Of a stretch of DNA of 64,000 nucleotides, positions 60,330-64,000 are shown piece by piece. How positions within the stretch are numbered: position 1 is the stretch's first letter; each line of letters begins with the position of its first letter. Position numbers and translations under genes: made by a program. Below the pieces are notes generated by a model. It searched no databases, was not told the origin of the DNA, and saw only the letters and a program-made list of their open reading frames with translations. This stretch comes from Nakamurella deserti (GTDB lineage Bacteria > Actinomycetota > Actinomycetes > Mycobacteriales > Nakamurellaceae): assembly GCF_003260015.1 (NCBI RefSeq), contig NZ_QCXS01000002.1, positions 2,418,001 through 2,482,000 on the forward strand, given 5' to 3'.

Positions 60330-60770
60330 TCAGCGGCGCCCGGGAACGGGCTGCCGTGTGGCGAGCCGGGCCTTCGCCCTCGCGATGGGCCACTGGGCGA
60401 CCACGGCGGGCAGGACCCAGAACAACGGGTTGCCGGTGCCGGCCACCGAGGCACCGGTGAGCAGGGCGACGTAGCTGCCACCGAGGACGTGCGGGACGAG
60501 GGTCGTCCACCCCGGAGGCCGTCGCCGCCACAGCCACAGGCCGGCCACCGCACTCACCTCCGTCAGGATCGCGACGGGCAGCAGCCACCAGAGCCGGTCC
60601 CACGCGATCACCGCCAGGGCGCCGCCGCTGACCGCTGTCAGGGCCACCGCGGCCTGGTAACCCGGCCCGGTCACCGACCGGAGACGACGGACGGACACGA
60701 ACGCCGGCCCCGCCAGCAGACCGACGGTCCCGGCGACGATGTGGCCGGTCAGCACCGCGTCGAAGGTCAC
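60330..60770 (-). CDS. DUF2306-like four-helix membrane protein
   Basis: 146 residues from GTG 60770. Four membrane helices (DAVLTGHIVAGTVGLLAGPA, YQAAVALTAVSGGALAVIAW, LWWLLPVAILTEVSAVAGLW, LVPHVLGGSYVALLTGASVA). The HIVAG start resembles DUF2306 proteins, which have a histidine in helix 1. Ends in a basic tail. A 25-bp near-perfect palindrome lies 18 bp upstream of the start and contains TTGACA, so repression or MerR-type control of this gene is likely. Confidence 0.6.
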   Translation of the reverse strand: MTFDAVLTGHIVAGTVGLLAGPAFVSVRRLRSVTGPGYQAAVALTAVSGGALAVIAWDRLWWLLPVAILTEVSAVAGLWLWRRRPPGWTTLVPHVLGGSYVALLTGASVAGTGNPLFWVLPAVVAQWPIARAKARLATRQPVPGRR

Positions 60771-60787
60771 GGTCCGATGGTCGCAGC

Positions 60788-60812
60788 GCGACCTTGACAC
60801 TGTCAAGGTCGC
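60788..60812. promoter_or_regulatory. 25-bp palindrome, candidate operator
   Basis: Arms GCGACCTTGACA and TGTCAAGGTCGC around a single central base, with no mismatch. On the minus strand it includes TTGACA at a position suitable as the -35 element of the downstream gene. No cognate regulator is adjacent. Confidence 0.65.
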
Positions 60813-61242
60813 CGGTCGGCCTCGCGGTGTCGGTGTCGGTCGCGCCCACCGCGCCTCTGCAGGTACATCGCCTCGTCGACGGTCGAGACGAGGGCGTCGG
60901 CGGTGCGGGTGCCGCCGTCGACGACGACCCTGATGCCGGCCGCGGGATGCACCTGTGTCTCGGCCGGCCGGGCGCAACCGGTGCGGCCACCCGGATCCGG
61001 CCCCGTGGCGAATTCCTCGGTCGGCAGGGCGTGCCGCACCTGCGCCGCGGGACGGTCAGCAACTCACCTCCCAGTGTCGTCGACGGACGTGAACCGGTCG
61101 AGGTCGACGAACAGCATCGCGACCGGCCGGGCCGCCGCCGATGGGCGATCGCGTGCTCCGGCCGAGCCGGCAGCAACGTGCGGTCGGCCAGTCCGGTCAA
61201 CGGGTCGTGGACGAGCTGGTGCCACACGATGGTTCCTGCGCA
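60803..61242 (-). pseudogene. Decayed GGDEF (diguanylate cyclase) domain
   Basis: Recognisable GGDEF pieces fall in different frames of the minus strand. HDPLTGLADRTLLPARPEHA (about 61212-61153) and later GGELLTVPRR are in one frame. RPVAMLFVDLDRFTSVDD (about 61130-61080) is in a second. LPTEEFATGP, where the active site should be, then the end ADALVSTVDEAMYLQRRGGR are in a third. The active site has lost GG and the region between FVDLDRF and the active site is shortened. No start codon in a suitable place. This is a remnant, not an expressed enzyme. Confidence 0.7.
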
Positions 61243-61298
61243 GGCACGACCGCGGCTCGCGTCCGGCGATCGGCGGAGCCCGATCCCGGACCGTGACG

Positions 61299-62789
61299 TC
61301 AGGCCGGCGGCGCCGCCGGGTGCTCGTCGACGGTGCGGGCGTCGTCCAGGGTGAGCGCCCCGAGCACCGCGAGAACACCGGCCAGCACGGTGAGCGCCAG
61401 ATAGGCGACGCGCTCCCCGTGGAAGTAGGAGGCGACGAGGTCCGGGCTCCAGCCGCCGAGCGGCAGGACCGTCACCACCAGCGCAGCGATCAGGGTGCCG
61501 ATGAACGCGGTGCCGACACTGGTGCCGACCTCCTGTGCGGTGTCGTTGAGCGCCGCACCGAGTGACGTCCGGTTCTCGGGCATGGCATCGATGAGCCCGA
61601 CGGCGCAGATGGTCATCACGGTCCGCAGGCCGACGGTCATGATGACCATCCCGACGGCGATGGCGGCGTATCCGTGGTCGACGGCCCAGGCGAGCCATCC
61701 CAACCCGACGGTCAGCGACACGGCACCGACCAGGCAGGCCGCGCGCCGACCCACCCGCGCCACCAGCCGCTCGGTGAGCGGCCCGACGGCCAGCATGGTC
61801 GCGATGAAGGGCAGGTTGGCCAGCCCGGCCCTGATCGGGCTCCACCCGTAGGCGTACTGGAAGTGCAGGATCAGGCTGAACATCACGCCGGCCATCGCCA
61901 GCGACGTGCCGATCTGGGCGAGCGTCGCGCCGCGGACGGTGCGGTCGCGCAGCAGGCTCAGATCCAGCATCGGCGAGGTGGTGCGCCGCTCCCGCACCAC
62001 GAACCCGGCGACCGCGGCGACCGCGCCGGCGGCGGACAGCAGGGTCGCGGCCGAGAGCCAGCCGTGCTCGACCCCACTGGTCAGGGTGTAGCAGCCGAGG
62101 CCGATCCCGAGCACGGTGAGGGCGGCCCCGGGAAGGTCCAGGGTGTCGGCGGTGAGGTCCTCCGACCGGTCCTGGGCGACGCCCAGACGCACACCGACGA
62201 AGGCGATGAGCGCGATCGGCGCGTTGGCCAGCAGCAGCCACTGCCAGCCGACGTGGGCCAGGGCGGTGCCGCCGATGAGCGGCCCGAGGACGAAGCCGCT
62301 CATGCCGACGACGATCATCACGGTCATCGCCCGCATCCGCAGCGTCTGGTCGGAGAACAACCGGAACACCAGCGAATTGGTGATCGGCGCCATCGCCGCG
62401 GCCGCGATCCCGAGCCCGGCGCGCAGCGCGACCAGCTCGCCGGTGCTGGTCACCGCCAGCACGGCCAGGCTCATCAGGCCGAAGGCGGCCAGCCCGATCT
62501 GCAGGACCCGGCGCCGGCCGAACCGGTCGGCGATCGACCCGGCGGTGAGCAGCAGGCCGCCGAACGTCAGCGAGTAGGCACCGGTGATCCACTGCAGCGA
62601 CGTGGTGCTCCCCTGCAGGTCGCGCCCGATGGTGGGCAACGCGATCGTCAGCAGGGTGTTGTCGACCATCTCGACGAAGAAAGCCAGACACAGAGCGGTC
62701 AGCGGGATCCAGGCGGCGCGCAGGGACGGGTAGGAGCGGGTCGACCCGCCGGGGGCAACGGCCCGGGCAGGGGTCTGAGATGTGGTCAT
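61299..62789 (-). CDS. MFS multidrug exporter, DHA2 (14-helix) family
   Basis: 496 residues from ATG 62789. Drug/H+ antiporter-2 type: the first helix ends FFVEMVDNTLLTIALPTIGR (motif D1 region), motif A is GSIADRFGRRRVLQIG, and motif C is GMSGFVLGPLIGG. About 14 helices. Exports drugs or metabolites in exchange for protons. It is divergent from a TetR gene, and the 78-bp gap carries three operator palindromes, so export is probably induced by the substrate through TetR. Confidence 0.92.
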   Translation of the reverse strand: MTTSQTPARAVAPGGSTRSYPSLRAAWIPLTALCLAFFVEMVDNTLLTIALPTIGRDLQGSTTSLQWITGAYSLTFGGLLLTAGSIADRFGRRRVLQIGLAAFGLMSLAVLAVTSTGELVALRAGLGIAAAAMAPITNSLVFRLFSDQTLRMRAMTVMIVVGMSGFVLGPLIGGTALAHVGWQWLLLANAPIALIAFVGVRLGVAQDRSEDLTADTLDLPGAALTVLGIGLGCYTLTSGVEHGWLSAATLLSAAGAVAAVAGFVVRERRTTSPMLDLSLLRDRTVRGATLAQIGTSLAMAGVMFSLILHFQYAYGWSPIRAGLANLPFIATMLAVGPLTERLVARVGRRAACLVGAVSLTVGLGWLAWAVDHGYAAIAVGMVIMTVGLRTVMTICAVGLIDAMPENRTSLGAALNDTAQEVGTSVGTAFIGTLIAALVVTVLPLGGWSPDLVASYFHGERVAYLALTVLAGVLAVLGALTLDDARTVDEHPAAPPA

Positions 62790-62799
62790 GAGGCCTCCG

Positions 62800-62857
62800 A
62801 TTATCGAACGACGTTCGATAATCGAACGCTGTTCGAACTATAGAACCGCGTTCGATA
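62800..62857. promoter_or_regulatory. Three tandem TetR-type operators
   Basis: Consensus TCGAAC-N3-GTTCGA. Site 1, 62800-62822, arms ATTATCGAAC/GTTCGATAAT, perfect. Site 2, 62822-62836, arms TCGAAC/GTTCGA. Site 3, 62839-62857, arms TATAGAAC/GTTCGATA with one mismatch. Spacing of the GAAC halves is 18 and 19 bp, so regulator dimers would sit on nearly the same helical face. They cover the promoters of the MFS and TetR genes. Confidence 0.85.
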
Positions 62858-62867
62858 GACTGCAAGG

Positions 62868-63587
62868 GTGAATCGCGAGACGAGTACGCGCCCCGCCCGC
62901 CGCCGCGCATCGCACTCCATGGAGGCGGTGCTGACCGAGGCCGTCCGGTTGCTGGACGAGGCCGGCGAGGGCGCGCTGACGTTCCGGGCCCTGGCCGCCC
63001 GGCTGGGTGGCGGTGTCGGCAGCATCTACTGGTACGTGCAGAACAAGGACGAGCTGCTGGACCGGGCCGCCGACCACGTGATGGACGGCGTCCTCGCCGC
63101 GACCGAGACCTTCGTCGCCGACGAGGATCCCATCAACGCCCTCCGCGAGATCGGTGTCACCCTCTACGACACCGCGATCGACCGGCCGTGGCTGGGCCGG
63201 TACTTCATGCGCAACACCGGGTTCCAGCCGAACTCACTGCGCTTCTACGAGCGGGTCGGCGGACAGGTGCTCCGCCTGCACCTGACCCCTCGGCAGTCGT
63301 TCCACGCGGCGTCAGCGGTCGTCGGTTTCGTGGTGGGTCTCGCGGCCGACATGGGTCAGCAACCGCCGGAGCAGGTCCTGAGCGGCGAGATGAACCGCGA
63401 CCGGTTCATGGACGGGGTGGTCGCGGAGTGGAGCGCGCTGGATCCGGCGGAGTACCCCTTCCTGCACACGATCCTCGACGAGTTCGCCCGTCACCGGGAC
63501 GCCGACCAGTTCCGCGCGGGACTGGACCTGCTGCTGGACGGGTTGCGCCGGCAGGCCGACGCCGGCGGGACGACGCGGGAACGCTGA
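62868..63587 (+). CDS. TetR-family repressor of the divergent exporter
   Basis: 239 residues from GTG 62868. HTH: LTFRALAARLGGGVGSIYWY with YVQNKDELLDRAADHVMDGV, a classical TetR N-terminus. C-terminal ligand domain follows (TetR_C type: PWLGRYFMRNTGFQPNSLRF). There is little room for a leader after operator 3 and no clear Shine-Dalgarno, so the mRNA may be nearly leaderless. Autoregulation is expected because site 3 ends 11 bp before the start. Confidence 0.9.
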   Translation: MNRETSTRPARRRASHSMEAVLTEAVRLLDEAGEGALTFRALAARLGGGVGSIYWYVQNKDELLDRAADHVMDGVLAATETFVADEDPINALREIGVTLYDTAIDRPWLGRYFMRNTGFQPNSLRFYERVGGQVLRLHLTPRQSFHAASAVVGFVVGLAADMGQQPPEQVLSGEMNRDRFMDGVVAEWSALDPAEYPFLHTILDEFARHRDADQFRAGLDLLLDGLRRQADAGGTTRER

Positions 63588-63595
63588 CCGGCGCG

Positions 63596-64000
63596 TCAGC
63601 CGCAGCCGCAGCCGCAGCCGCAGCCGCAGCCGCAGCCGCAGCCGCAGCGTCGTGGCGGCCGCGGCCTGCGTGCACGTCCGGTGCACTGCAGGCGGTCCGG
63701 GTCCGCCGTACTTGGTCCGGTGGGCAGCGTCGATCCGGTCGCCGAGACCCGGGTGGGCTCCACCGATGTCGTCGACACCGACCTCACCCTCGAGCCCTGG
63801 ACCCGCACCCGGGCCCGCCCGGTGCGGACGGCCGCACCGAACCAACCCGTCTCCCGGCGGTGCCGGCTCCGGACGAACACGCAGCCGTCGACACGGACCA
63901 CCCAGATCGGCGTCCACGGCCGCAGCGTCCCGTCCGCGCACGCGACGGCGATGGACAGCTCCCCGGTGGCACCGATCCGGGCGAGTGCGTCGTCGGTCCA
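63596..64000 (-). pseudogene. DUF2255-like gene, frameshifted, start outside window
   Basis: Read leftward from the window edge: WTDDALARIGATGELSIAVA, DGTLRPWTPIWVVRVDG, VFVRSRHRRETGWFGAAVRT and GRARVRV match a DUF2255 protein. At about 63785-63790 homology jumps to another frame: GLEGEVGVDDI, HPGLGDRIDAAHRTKYGG, ATTLRL. One base appears to be missing near CAGGGCTCGAG. In the original frame the product ends in a Cys-Gly run made by a hexanucleotide repeat; in the corrected frame the repeat gives Leu-Arg and no stop appears before the TetR gene. Either a true pseudogene or a sequencing error. Confidence 0.65.
63597..63647. repeat. Hexanucleotide CAGCCG repeat, 8.5 copies
   Basis: Uninterrupted CAGCCG units from 63597 to 63647, nine bases after the TetR stop and at the 3' end of the DUF2255-like gene. 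Such perfect short repeats are prone to slippage. Confidence 0.95.

Noticed and set aside
60091-62910. Upstream extension of the GDPD frame to 1695 residues
   Set aside because: It runs through the membrane-protein gene, the GGDEF remnant and the MFS gene in wrong frames; ATG 60090 with SD and signal peptide is the real start.
63596-63901. Novel Cys-Gly repeat protein
   Set aside because: The Cys-Gly tail is produced by a hexanucleotide repeat after a frameshift in a DUF2255-like gene.
1-64000. tRNA, rRNA or riboswitch genes
   Set aside because: I looked for cloverleaf-like blocks and conserved leader motifs and found none; a covariance search would be needed to exclude them.

Overview
The window is very GC-rich, gene-dense DNA from an actinomycete. 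It carries mshA (mycothiol synthesis), the SenX3-RegX3 phosphate two-component pair, an LCP cell-wall ligase, an LAxTG sortase substrate and many GTG starts with GTGA or ATGA overlaps. Two blocks match the Mycobacterium tuberculosis order as I remember it: murB / L,D-transpeptidase / mshA / YbjN / gpmA / senX3 / regX3 (Rv0482-Rv0491), and dus / LCP / phoU (Rv0823c-Rv0821c). The repeat content and remaining genes are not mycobacterial. A Nakamurella- or Frankineae-like actinomycete is my guess, not a demonstrated identity.

Layout. 1-5.0 kb (minus): an AAA+ ATPase cut by the window edge, a lipoate/octanoyl transferase, rlmB, cysS and a small ORF. 5.4-7.0 kb: small ORF, RNase HI, sugar-phosphate isomerase. 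7.0-19.3 kb: regX3, senX3, gpmA, DUF4349 lipoprotein, TIGR03086 protein, TRIC-type channel, DUF2199 protein, LysR regulator, mshA operon, L,D-transpeptidase and murB. 19.3-30 kb: ordinary genes (DUF2505, methyltransferase, purU, AI-2E-type permease, PAC2) separated by long non-coding stretches filled with at least five unrelated tandem-repeat families. One family is a 68-bp imperfect palindrome present about ten times on both sides of a single AbiEi/DUF559-like nuclease gene. 30-38 kb: K+ channel, SixA phosphatase, TetR regulator, a GH1 protein without its acid/base glutamate, a sortase-anchored 5'-nucleotidase, inositol-phosphatase and YbaK proteins. 38-48 kb: dus, lipoprotein, LCP protein, phoU, a RibD-like reductase coupled to folP2, a DUF7793-like/GGDEF-EAL pair and a methyltransferase. 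48.8-60.1 kb: phosphate block (pstSCAB, pit, CYTH-CHAD protein, phytase-like/GDPD exoenzyme). 60.3-64 kb: small membrane protein, decayed GGDEF gene, TetR-controlled MFS exporter, frameshifted DUF2255 gene at the edge.

How the genes work together. Phosphate is the dominant theme. SenX3-RegX3 and PhoU would sense supply; Pst and Pit import phosphate; the wall-anchored nucleotidase and the secreted phytase-like/GDPD protein release it from organic esters; the CHAD protein is a polyphosphate-binding type. Reading promoters by eye, I find PHO-box-like 11-nt direct repeats upstream of phoU, pstS, pit and the GDPD gene, which would tie these scattered genes into one regulon. A second theme is envelope and redox physiology (murB, L,D-transpeptidase, LCP, mshA). 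I see no tRNA, rRNA, CRISPR array, prophage or insertion sequence.
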